Shown one piece after another: positions 1 to 5,437 of a stretch of 6,074 nt of DNA. The DNA lies in assembly GCA_030151135.1 (NCBI GenBank), contig JASLEQ010000567.1:1-6074 (forward strand). Direction: 5' to 3'. The translations under genes and the position numbers were made by a program. The notes under the pieces were generated by a model, which worked only from the letters and a program-made list of their open reading frames with translations, ran no database searches and was not told the origin of the DNA. Within the stretch, counting starts at the first letter, position 1. Each line of letters starts with the position of its first letter. Source of the stretch: Candidatus Sulfotelmatobacter sp. GTDB taxonomy: Bacteria; Acidobacteriota; Terriglobia; Terriglobales; SbA1.

Positions 1-1153
1 GGCTTGCCTCCACGATCGCTTTCAAAATTTCCTCGGGATTGTGAACTCCGCCCCCGGCATGCGGGACCGCAAACGTCTTCGCTTCTCCTGCAGCCGCGCG
101 TTCTACTTCGCGTACCATCTGGCCAAGATTGAGTTCCGGGACCACGAACGCCTTCACGCGCGCGGCTAGGTCGGCAAGTTTCTTTTCGGGGAAGGGCCAT
201 GCGGTAATCAACCGCAACTTGCCAACCTTCAATCCGCGTTCGTGCGCCATATCGATCGCGCGCTGCGCAACCCGCGACGTGATTCCATACGAAACAACAA
301 TTACATCCGCGTCTTCCAGCCCATCTTCTTCCATCATGCAGATCCGGTCGGCCGCGGCGCGAATCTTGTTCTGCAAACGTTTCACCAGTTTGTCCTGCGT
401 CTGCGGCGTCATGTTCGGATAGCCCCGCTCGTCGTGCGTCAGACCTGTCACATGGAACTTGTATCCCTCGCCCGCATGCGCCATCTCCGGCACCATATCG
501 CCGTTCGTACCGTAAGGAAGATAATCTTCAACCGATTTATGTGTACGTTTGCGAGGTACGACTTCAATCTGATCCGCGGGAGGAATCACAACCTTTTCAG
601 TCATGTGGCCCACAACCTCGTCCATCATGAACATCACTGGAACACGAAATTCTTCGGCAAGATTGAATGCCTTGATTGTCAGATCGAAGCATTCCTGCGG
701 TGAGTTCGGACACAGCGCGATGATCTCGTAATCGCCATGCGATCCCCAACGCGCCTGCATCATGTCGGCTTGCGCGGGAAGCGTCGGCAACCCTGTCGAT
801 GGCCCGCCGCGCTGCACGTCCACGAACACGCATGGCGTTTCAGTCATCGCCGCGTACCCGATGTGTTCCATCATCAGGGAAAAGCCTGGCCCCGAGGTTA
901 CGGTGAACGCCTTCGCTCCGCCCCATACCGCGCCTTGCAACGTGATCGATGCCGCCAACTCATCTTCCATTTGAATGAAGCTTCCACCCACCGTCGGTAC
1001 GCGGGAGGCAAAGCGCTCGACCACTTCGGTGGATGGCGTAATCGGATACCCGGCCGCGAACCTTGCTCCAGCGGCCAGCGCCCCTTCGCAGCACGCGTGG
1101 TCGCCATCAATGAAGTGCGTGCCGGTCAGCACGCCATGAGCATCGGCTTTCAT
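1..1153 (-). CDS. korA: 2-oxoglutarate:ferredoxin oxidoreductase, alpha subunit (partial at left edge)
   Basis: Alpha subunit of the cytoplasmic thiamine-diphosphate enzyme that interconverts 2-oxoglutarate + CoA + oxidised ferredoxin with succinyl-CoA + CO2 + reduced ferredoxin, in the TCA cycle. The frame is open from ATG at 1153 to the window edge, giving 384 codons. The POR N-terminal domain covers about residues 10-200, with GYPITPSTE (35-43), TSGPGFSLM (86-94) and QRGGPSTGLPT (114-124), followed by ARWGSHGD (134-141). A C-terminal transketolase-like domain II covers about 270-380, with PELNLGQM (339-346) and GGGVHNPEEIL (367-377). The family is about 375-390 residues long, so only a few C-terminal residues can be missing. 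The start is fixed by a GGGAGGTG Shine-Dalgarno 4 nt upstream and a 4-bp ATGA overlap with the ferredoxin gene. GYPITPSTE and the pairing with a PorD-like ferredoxin favour 2-oxoglutarate over pyruvate. A branched 2-oxoacid substrate (Vor) is not excluded. The beta subunit gene is expected off the left edge. Confidence 0.93.
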   Translation of the reverse strand, partial: MKADAHGVLTGTHFIDGDHACCEGALAAGARFAAGYPITPSTEVVERFASRVPTVGGSFIQMEDELAASITLQGAVWGGAKAFTVTSGPGFSLMMEHIGYAAMTETPCVFVDVQRGGPSTGLPTLPAQADMMQARWGSHGDYEIIALCPNSPQECFDLTIKAFNLAEEFRVPVMFMMDEVVGHMTEKVVIPPADQIEVVPRKRTHKSVEDYLPYGTNGDMVPEMAHAGEGYKFHVTGLTHDERGYPNMTPQTQDKLVKRLQNKIRAAADRICMMEEDGLEDADVIVVSYGITSRVAQRAIDMAHERGLKVGKLRLITAWPFPEKKLADLAARVKAFVVPELNLGQMVREVERAAAGEAKTFAVPHAGGGVHNPEEILKAIVEAS

Positions 1154-1419
1154 TGCGCACCTCCCGTCGGCTTCGTTGGTTTCGCAGTGCCCGCCGCCTT
1201 GGCTTCAGCCGCTTTCGTCCCGTAGATCGCAAAGTCCGGGCAATACATCCCGCACAGATCGCATCCACTGCATTTTTCCGGATGCACCACGTGCGGCGGA
1301 TGATACCCCTTGGAGTTGAAGGCCGACGAGAGCGCGAGCACGTGTGTGGGACAAAACTCCACACAAAATCCACATGCCTTGCAGCGCTCGACCACAATAG
1401 AAACGCGTCCTTTTGCCAC
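1150..1419 (-). CDS. korD: 2-oxoglutarate:ferredoxin oxidoreductase, delta (2x[4Fe-4S] ferredoxin) subunit
   Basis: An 89-residue electron-transfer subunit that carries electrons from the thiamine-bound intermediate in the catalytic subunits to external ferredoxin. Two complete cluster motifs are visible: CKACGFCVEFCP with Cys13, 16, 19 and 23, and CSGCDLCGMYCP with Cys50, 53, 56 and 60. No cluster ligand is missing. Between them is the insert with SKGYHPP and VVHPEKC, characteristic of KorD/OorD-type subunits. Residues 72-89 are an Ala/Lys/Pro-rich, probably disordered tail. The start is GTG at 1419. The frame upstream has no ATG before a stop at 1458-1456, and a purine-rich GGGGG lies about 6 nt upstream as a weak ribosome site. 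It overlaps the alpha-subunit gene by 4 bp, so the two are translationally coupled. The order delta-alpha matches oorDABC of Helicobacter and Campylobacter. A CRP-like site and a -10 element lie just upstream. Confidence 0.93.
   Translation of the reverse strand: MAKGRVSIVVERCKACGFCVEFCPTHVLALSSAFNSKGYHPPHVVHPEKCSGCDLCGMYCPDFAIYGTKAAEAKAAGTAKPTKPTGGAQ
1158..1165 (-). promoter_or_regulatory. Strong Shine-Dalgarno of korA inside korD
   Basis: GGGAGGTG on the minus strand, 4 nt before the ATG at 1153 and embedded in the last codons of the ferredoxin gene. It fixes the alpha-subunit start and shows that the enzyme's large subunit has its own strong initiation signal as well as stop/start coupling. 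Confidence 0.8.
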
Positions 1420-1473
1420 GAGAGCCCCCAGGTCGGAGTGTCGATCACTCCGGATTCAACCGCGCAGGATGTG

Positions 1474-1479
1474 ATTATG
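1474..1479 (-). promoter_or_regulatory. Candidate -10 element of the korDA promoter
   Basis: CATAAT on the minus strand (5 of 6 to TATAAT). No acceptable -35 hexamer is found 16-18 nt upstream. The predicted transcription start is near 1467, giving a leader of about 48 nt before the korD GTG. The CRP-like palindrome centred at 1508.5 then falls at -41.5, the position where class II CRP sites replace the -35 element. Confidence 0.5.
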
Positions 1480-1500
1480 CGTGGGGGTCTTGAGAAACGG

Positions 1501-1516
1501 TGTGACGCCGATCACA
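1501..1516. promoter_or_regulatory. Perfect CRP-type operator upstream of korDA
   Basis: TGTGACGCCGATCACA: both half-sites of the classical CRP consensus TGTGA-N6-TCACA are matched exactly (10 of 10 bases). It lies in non-coding DNA about 82 bp upstream of the korD start codon and immediately upstream of a -10 hexamer. The assignment to a CRP/FNR-superfamily regulator comes from the consensus. Which acidobacterial regulator binds, and whether it responds to cAMP, cannot be read from this window. The FNR consensus (TTGAT-N4-ATCAA) does not fit. Confidence 0.6.
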
Positions 1517-1643
1517 GGTCGCGGTGAGGGCAAGCACGACAAGAATTTAGCGTCCCTTCGTTCTAACTGCATGATTCCGCTGCGGTTCGACCTGCTTTCC
1601 TGCAACCTCGGTCCGTCAAGATACAGCTCTCTGTGACGAAAAG

Positions 1644-1659
1644 CGTGATGTTCATCACA
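1644..1659. promoter_or_regulatory. Second CRP-type operator
   Basis: CGTGATGTTCATCACA matches TGTGA-N6-TCACA at 9 of 10 half-site bases. Inside it, GTGATG-TT-CATCAC is a perfect inverted repeat. It lies about 158 bp upstream of the preferred TTG start of the acetyltransferase gene, and its centre is 143 bp from that of the first site. A lone TGTGA half-site precedes it at 1632-1636. It could serve the plus-strand gene, or act with the first site on korDA. Confidence 0.5.
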
Positions 1660-1729
1660 TCGAGGAGTGCGCCGCAGTACTCCGCTCCTCCGCCGGTCAA
1701 TCCTGTTGCTGCTGCTTGTTCCCCGCCGT

Positions 1730-1759
1730 TTGCCTACGTCACTTAAAACCATCTACACT
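1730..1759 (+). promoter_or_regulatory. Candidate sigma70-like promoter of the GNAT gene
   Basis: TTGCCT (1730-1735) and TACACT (1754-1759), each 4 of 6 to consensus, are separated by 18 nt. The predicted start near 1766 would give a leader of about 50 nt before the TTG at 1817. It would lie inside the coding region if the upstream GTG at 1667 were used, so it supports the downstream start. The individual hexamers are weak. Confidence 0.35.
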
Positions 1760-1807
1760 CGATTTTCACCGCCGAGCTTGCCGCTGTCCGCCAGCGCACG
1801 CCGCTGC

Positions 1808-1812
1808 AGGAG
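1808..1812 (+). promoter_or_regulatory. Shine-Dalgarno deciding a TTG start of the GNAT gene
   Basis: AGGAG, 4 nt before TTG at 1817. The competing GTG at 1667 has GAGGA directly abutting it with no spacer, which is unsuitable for initiation. Confidence 0.6.
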
Positions 1813-1816
1813 CCCT

Positions 1817-2761
1817 TTGGAGATCCTTGACCTCAGGCATTTCTCTTCCCTGGATTTGCGTCCCCTCCTCGATGACGAGACGCAACTCTGGTCGCGCCTG
1901 CTCTCCTGGGACTACTCCAGTTCCGCAGAAATGATCCTGCGCTACGTCGATGCCAAGATCCTGCCCGGGTACGCCGCGGTCGATCGCGGCCGCGTCTTCG
2001 GCTATTCCTTCTTCGTGTATGAAGGAAGCAAGGGAGTCATCGGCGACCTCTACGTGACAAACGGCGTGCGCCTTCCCGACTCGCGAAAAGTAGAAATCAG
2101 GCTGCTGACGCATGTCATCGAAACCCTGCAGCAGTCACCGGGTATTCACCGGGTTGAAGCACAGTTGCTCGCGCACGAAGCGAACGTAGTTTCGCGGCCG
2201 TTTCTCGAGACCGGGTTCCAACGGCATCCGCGGCTATTCATGACGTTAAATCTCGGCGCACCGGAGCGTCCGAAAAAACCTGTTCACACTGATATCGAGC
2301 TTCGGGGTTGGGCTGAAGCCGATTACCAGCCCTCAGCTGCCGTTATCACTGCGGCTTACCGGGGGCACGTCGACGCCCAGATCAACGATCAGTACCATAC
2401 GCTCAGCGGATCGCTGCGCTTCCTGAACAATATCGTCCGCTTTCCCGGATGCGGGATTTTCGATCCCGAATCCTCGTTCGTCGCTCTCGAACGTCGATCC
2501 CGGAACCTGATCGGCATCATCCTGTGCTCTCGGGTGCGCAATGATGTTGCCCACATTACCCAGGTCTGTGTTTTGCCGGAGTTTCGCGGCAAGGGAATTG
2601 GCGAATCGCTCATTGCGGCCAGCGAAGGGGATCTCAGGAAAAGAAATTTTGCGATGCTCTCACTCACCGTAACCGAGGCGAATGCCCGCGCCGTGTCGCT
2701 CTATCGACGGCTGAACTTCGATTCAAAAAGGGTGTTTGATGCTTTTGTCTGGCAGGGCTGA
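1817..2761 (+). CDS. GNAT family N-acetyltransferase (tandem GNAT fold)
   Basis: Predicted cytoplasmic acetyl-CoA-dependent N-acyltransferase of 314 residues; the substrate is unknown. The C-terminal domain (about 170-314) is a canonical GNAT. Strand beta4 is VAHITQVCVL, followed by the acetyl-CoA pyrophosphate-binding loop RGKGIG (257-262), and then the NARAVSLYRRLNF motif (289-301) of the fold's end. The N-terminal half (about 1-160, with GYSFFVYEGSKGVIGDLYV) looks like a second, degenerate GNAT domain with no clear RxxGxG loop. I chose the TTG at 1817 because it has a spaced AGGAG and because the protein then begins (M)EILDLRHF, which resembles the start of acidobacterial relatives as I remember them. 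The frame is open back to a GTG at 1667, but the extra 50 residues are Arg/Leu/Ser-rich and unlike a domain. The gene stands alone on the plus strand, diverging from korDA and converging on the minus-strand cluster. Confidence 0.82.
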   Translation: MEILDLRHFSSLDLRPLLDDETQLWSRLLSWDYSSSAEMILRYVDAKILPGYAAVDRGRVFGYSFFVYEGSKGVIGDLYVTNGVRLPDSRKVEIRLLTHVIETLQQSPGIHRVEAQLLAHEANVVSRPFLETGFQRHPRLFMTLNLGAPERPKKPVHTDIELRGWAEADYQPSAAVITAAYRGHVDAQINDQYHTLSGSLRFLNNIVRFPGCGIFDPESSFVALERRSRNLIGIILCSRVRNDVAHITQVCVLPEFRGKGIGESLIAASEGDLRKRNFAMLSLTVTEANARAVSLYRRLNFDSKRVFDAFVWQG

Positions 2762-2805
2762 AAAGCTCTTAGCGAAGGTGGACAATAAGAATACAAACCG
2801 AGCCG

Positions 2806-2988
2806 CTATCGCCTCACCAGCCACATGACCCAGCCCGCAACGAACACCCCGCCTATAAACATGCCAAAGCAGTAGAGACCATAGCGGATCATGTCTCGGG
2901 TGTTGTCGCGGTGCGTGATGCCGAAGACAATCGATGCAAAAACAGAGAACACAAGCGCGGCGCTGAAATGATTGAGAGTGATAGTCAC
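2806..2988 (-). CDS. Small two-TM membrane protein, function unknown
   Basis: A 60-residue hydrophobic protein. The first predicted membrane segment is about 7-24 (HFSAALVFSVFASIVFGI), a short polar loop with THRDNTRDMIR follows, and a second segment covers about 37-57 (GLYCFGMFIGGVFVAGWVMWL), ending in Arg-Arg. The start is GTG at 2988 with AGGAAGAG about 5 nt upstream. I do not recognise a characterised family. It is the last gene of the minus-strand cluster, 58 nt after the DUF6677-like membrane protein gene. A plus-strand terminator hairpin sits in that gap. The charged loop and a positive C-terminus make a cytoplasmic or periplasmic topology guess possible but not decisive. The clear Shine-Dalgarno and strongly amphipathic/hydrophobic composition support a real gene. 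Confidence 0.7.
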   Translation of the reverse strand: MTITLNHFSAALVFSVFASIVFGITHRDNTRDMIRYGLYCFGMFIGGVFVAGWVMWLVRR

Positions 2989-3018
2989 TAGCTCTTCCTA
3001 AGTTCGTTTCAGAGTTTG

Positions 3019-3047
3019 GCTGAAAGCCGAGGGCTGACAGCTTTTTT
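3019..3047 (+). terminator. Rho-independent terminator, plus-strand orientation
   Basis: Stem GCTGAAAGCC (3019-3028) and GGCTGACAGC (3032-3041) around a 3-nt GAG loop. Eight of ten positions pair, with a 2x2 internal loop in the middle, followed directly by TTTTTT (3042-3047). The T-run is only on the plus-strand 3' side. On the minus strand the hairpin is followed by CAAACTCTG, so it should not terminate the minus-strand cluster. The only plus-strand gene upstream is the acetyltransferase ending at 2761. Confidence 0.5.
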
Positions 3048-3463
3048 CACTTTTTCTTGCCGATCGCGATGTGATACGCGTCCGCCATCGCGATGAAGTT
3101 CAGCAGGCCCGACACGATCATGAACTTCGTACCGTAATCCGCCGTTGCAAACGCAATCGCGCCCTGTCCCCAATCCTGTACCACGCTCAGTATGTACAAG
3201 CCGCCCGCTCCGACATCACCGACAAACCCCAGCATATCGAGAATGTCTCCGCCGTTCGCCTTGTAAATGCGGCCCTGCATGGCTAGCCCGAGCAGGAACA
3301 ATGTCACGATCGAAATGAACAGCAGCGCGCCGCGAATCCAGCGCTTCTGGATCATGTGTCCCGCGCCCGGAATAAGCCATCCCACTGCCGGCGCGATCAC
3401 CGCCATGGCGCTCATCGGCGCCGCCTGCGCCATTCTTGCTTTTTCTGTCGTCGTATTCGCCAT
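3047..3463 (-). CDS. DUF6677-like polytopic membrane protein
   Basis: A 138-residue membrane protein of unknown function. A hydrophilic N-terminus (1-15) is followed by hydrophobic stretches at about 18-32, 46-63 and 113-130, with a weaker one near 80-96. The segment GWLIPGAGHMIQKRWIRGALLF (28-49) contains the PGAGH...Q.RWIRG signature that recalls TM2-domain proteins and that I associate with the acidobacterial family DUF6677; this assignment is from memory and moderate in confidence. The tail is KKK. The ATG at 3463 overlaps the peptidase stop by one base (TGATG). A TTG one codon upstream (3466) would give a 4-bp overlap instead. No good Shine-Dalgarno is visible for either, so translation probably depends on coupling with the upstream peptidase gene. 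The 60-residue membrane protein gene follows after 58 nt. Confidence 0.8.
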   Translation of the reverse strand: MANTTTEKARMAQAAPMSAMAVIAPAVGWLIPGAGHMIQKRWIRGALLFISIVTLFLLGLAMQGRIYKANGGDILDMLGFVGDVGAGGLYILSVVQDWGQGAIAFATADYGTKFMIVSGLLNFIAMADAYHIAIGKKK

Positions 3464-4629
3464 CAAATCGTCACAATCTCGCGTTGAATTTTCCCAGTCA
3501 CTTCGGCCCCTTTTGCTCTCACCAGCACGTTGACCTCGCTGCGCACCCCGAATTCTGGCAGATAAATTCCCGGCTCGATCGAAAAACAGGAGTTCGGCAG
3601 TATCCGCCGCTCGTCGTGAATCTCCAGATCGTCCATGTTTGCCCCATTGGAATGGACGTCGGTGCCAATCGAATGTCCCGTGCGATGGATGAAATATTCT
3701 CCGTATCCTGCCTTCTCGATATGCCCCCGTGTCGCGCGATCGACTTCCCAGCCGGAAATGGCCCGCCCCGCGCTGATCGCGTCGGTGACGGTTTTGACGC
3801 CGGCATCCCGGGCGTCACGCACAATCTCGAACACTTGGCGCATCCGGTCCGACGGCGCCTTGCCCACAAATCCCATCCACGTAATGTCGTAATACACCGC
3901 GCTGGCTATATTCTTCTTGCCCCACACATCCAGCAGGACGAGATCGCCTTCCCGAATCGCGACCGGATGGCTCGCATGCGGCTCGTAATGCGGATTCCCG
4001 GCATTCTGATTTGCGGCGACAATCGGCGGATCGTACGTCGGCAGGTTTTCCCGCGCGAACGCTTCCATAAACCACTGCTGGATCTCGTGCTCTTTCGTAC
4101 CGCCGTTGCGCACCCGCCGTCCAATCTCTTTGAAAGCTTCCGCGACGATCCCATCCACGCTGTCGCGAGCCGCGAAGTGGGATTGAATCTGCTCCTCGCT
4201 CCATGTCGATTCGAATTGCGCTACGAGATCGGCCGAACTCACGATGTTCTTCCCCAAGCCTCGCAACAAGTCCACCGTCCCGGCGTCGACGAGTGAGATC
4301 GTGAACACGCTGTTGTTGGGAGAGTATTGCATCGCCAGGTCGCGATACTTGGCCAGGATCGATTTCAGCTGCTCGAACAGTTCTTTCCAGCCGGAATATT
4401 GATGTTTTTTGCCGGGCAGGGAATCGAGGTGTCCGGCCTCGATCTTGTGCACCAGTTTCACTGGCTCACCTTCGGCCGGAATCAGGTAGAACCATCGCCG
4501 CGTCACCATCATGCCCGCGGGTAGCCCCAAAACACGGTAAGCAATGGGGTCGCGGTGGTGGTGGTCGTAAAACAGCCACGCATCAATATTGCGTTCGCGC
4601 AGCGTCGATTGAATCGCAGGAAGGTTCAT
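3463..4629 (-). CDS. M24 family metallopeptidase (Xaa-Pro peptidase type)
   Basis: A 388-residue cytoplasmic metallopeptidase of the pita-bread fold, predicted to cleave peptides with proline after the first residue (aminopeptidase P/prolidase group). An N-terminal creatinase-like domain covers about 1-135. The catalytic domain (about 145-388) shows all five expected metal ligands: Asp234 (LLDVWG), Asp248 (YYDITW), His319 (HRTGHSIG), Glu352 (SIEPGIYLP) and Glu365 (RSEVNVLV). His213 or His218 (NPHYEPH) and the RTGH segment fit the substrate-binding histidines of the family. The two Asp ligands are 14 residues apart instead of the usual 11, owing to a short insertion. The start is ATG at 4629; an in-frame TTG at 4635 adds two residues. 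There is no Shine-Dalgarno, and a -10 element lies very close by. The gene follows the alkD-like gene after 45 nt and overlaps the next membrane protein gene by 1 nt. The exact substrate is not determinable. Confidence 0.92.
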   Translation of the reverse strand: MNLPAIQSTLRERNIDAWLFYDHHHRDPIAYRVLGLPAGMMVTRRWFYLIPAEGEPVKLVHKIEAGHLDSLPGKKHQYSGWKELFEQLKSILAKYRDLAMQYSPNNSVFTISLVDAGTVDLLRGLGKNIVSSADLVAQFESTWSEEQIQSHFAARDSVDGIVAEAFKEIGRRVRNGGTKEHEIQQWFMEAFARENLPTYDPPIVAANQNAGNPHYEPHASHPVAIREGDLVLLDVWGKKNIASAVYYDITWMGFVGKAPSDRMRQVFEIVRDARDAGVKTVTDAISAGRAISGWEVDRATRGHIEKAGYGEYFIHRTGHSIGTDVHSNGANMDDLEIHDERRILPNSCFSIEPGIYLPEFGVRSEVNVLVRAKGAEVTGKIQREIVTI

Positions 4630-4641
4630 GGACAAACGTCT

Positions 4642-4647
4642 ATTGTA
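4642..4647 (-). promoter_or_regulatory. Candidate -10 element for a leaderless peptidase mRNA
   Basis: TACAAT on the minus strand (5 of 6 to TATAAT), in the 45-nt gap upstream of the M24 gene. Its downstream edge is 12 nt before the ATG at 4629, so transcription should begin near 4635, leaving about 6 nt of leader, or none if the TTG at 4635 is used. A -35 is poor (TTCGCC with 18-nt spacing, 3 of 6) and would overlap the end of the alkD-like gene. No Shine-Dalgarno lies between the element and the start codon. Confidence 0.45.
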
Positions 4648-4674
4648 AACAAGTGAAAGAGTTTCGGCGAATGC

Positions 4675-5436
4675 CTACTTTGCGAGCACGTGTTCCTTGA
4701 CAGCGGAAGGCAGCGTCTCGCATGCGGTCCGTAGCACCAGCCGCGGAGCGCGCCCCCGAATCTTCATCAGGTAGGGAACTGTCCGTTTGGGGTCGAACTT
4801 CGCCGTCTCCCGCAGCAGCCATCCCAGTCCTTTCTGCACCATATCCTCTTCATCGGCGAGGAGCGAATCGGAAAGCTTCACAATTTCAGCAAAGAACATC
4901 CTGGCTCGTGCCCCACGAATCAGTGCCACGCAAGACGCTCGCCGGTGCCATCGCTTCGGAGATTTTGCCCAACGAAACACCGCTTTGGTTCGCGTTGTCT
5001 TCGCCGCGACCATCGGCGAAATCAAAGAATGCACCAGCCCGTCGTGATCTGCCCAGCTGCTGATTCGGTCCAGCCAGGACTCAAAGATCTTGAACTCACG
5101 GTCGCCACACTTTTCGGTCAAGCCCTCAAGCAGAAAGATCCCCGCAGCTTTTTCTTCCAAAACCAGCCCACGAAACAGCAGATCGGCAACCGTTACCAGG
5201 AAATCGAGGTCCTGCTGCCTCAGGAGTTCTTTCCGGCAACGCCGGATGGTGCGCCGCAAATCAGCCGTTCGCCAGCCATGCGACTTGATTTCATCCTTGA
5301 AGAACCATTGGATCCCCGACGCCCGCTCGGCAGACCCTCCCTCTTTGAGCGCACTTCGGATCTGCGCAGCAACTGCGTTCGCTGTGCCCGATAAAGGCGC
5401 CGTGCCCGAATCGAGGATTTCTCGAGTGCGCGGCAT
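4675..5436 (-). CDS. AlkD-like DNA alkylation repair protein (HEAT-like DNA glycosylase)
   Basis: A 253-residue, all-helical protein of the DNA alkylation repair (AlkC/AlkD) superfamily. AlkD excises positively charged alkylated purines such as N7-methylguanine and N3-methyladenine. The family's pattern is visible: FFKDEIKSHGWRTADLRR (45-62), SWADHDGLVHSLI (127-139) with Trp128 and Asp132 spaced like AlkD Trp109 and Asp113, RWHRRASCVALI (162-173) with Arg165/166 at the Arg148 position, and MVQKGLGWLLRE (199-210) with Trp206 at the Trp187 position. The catalytic set therefore looks intact. I chose ATG at 5436, one base after the transporter's stop codon (TGA-T-ATG). In-frame ATG 5448 and an earlier start at 5478 would overlap the transporter gene and have worse signals. 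The N-terminal 20 residues are weakly conserved-looking. It sits mid-cluster between a transporter and a peptidase with no obvious functional link. Confidence 0.85.
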   Translation of the reverse strand: MPRTREILDSGTAPLSGTANAVAAQIRSALKEGGSAERASGIQWFFKDEIKSHGWRTADLRRTIRRCRKELLRQQDLDFLVTVADLLFRGLVLEEKAAGIFLLEGLTEKCGDREFKIFESWLDRISSWADHDGLVHSLISPMVAAKTTRTKAVFRWAKSPKRWHRRASCVALIRGARARMFFAEIVKLSDSLLADEEDMVQKGLGWLLRETAKFDPKRTVPYLMKIRGRAPRLVLRTACETLPSAVKEHVLAK

Positions 5437-5437
5437 A

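Larger units (their letters stand above)
1420..1816. other. Non-coding divergent intergenic region (korD / GNAT)
   Basis: About 400 bp without a convincing gene. It separates the minus-strand korDA operon from the plus-strand acetyltransferase gene. It holds a minus -10 element (1474-1479), a perfect CRP-type palindrome (1501-1516), a second CRP-type palindrome (1644-1659) with an isolated TGTGA half-site just before it (1632-1636), and a plus-strand sigma70-like promoter (1730-1759). Open frames in it read as low-complexity Arg/Ser/Leu/Pro-rich sequence with no recognisable motif. Confidence 0.7.

Noticed and set aside
242..703. Plus-strand open frame opposite korA
   Set aside because: It is the complement of a clearly conserved alpha-subunit sequence; its own translation shows no domain.
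1107..1448. Minus-strand 113-codon frame overlapping korD
   Set aside because: It is out of frame with the ferredoxin, whose eight cluster cysteines prove the 1150-1419 frame; the alternative product is Arg/Ser-rich noise.
1501..1516. FNR-type anaerobic regulator site as an alternative reading of the palindrome
   Set aside because: The half-sites are TGTGA/TCACA with a 6-nt spacer, not TTGAT/ATCAA with a 4-nt spacer.
2762..2805. Possible terminator between the convergent GNAT and small membrane protein genes
   Set aside because: No stem of more than about 4-5 pairs followed by a T-run can be drawn on either strand.
3436..4296. Long plus-strand open frame (286 codons) opposite the peptidase gene
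   Set aside because: It lies antisense to the M24 gene, whose motifs are intact. Its translation is Arg/Pro/His-rich without any recognisable motif, a typical shadow in GC-rich DNA.
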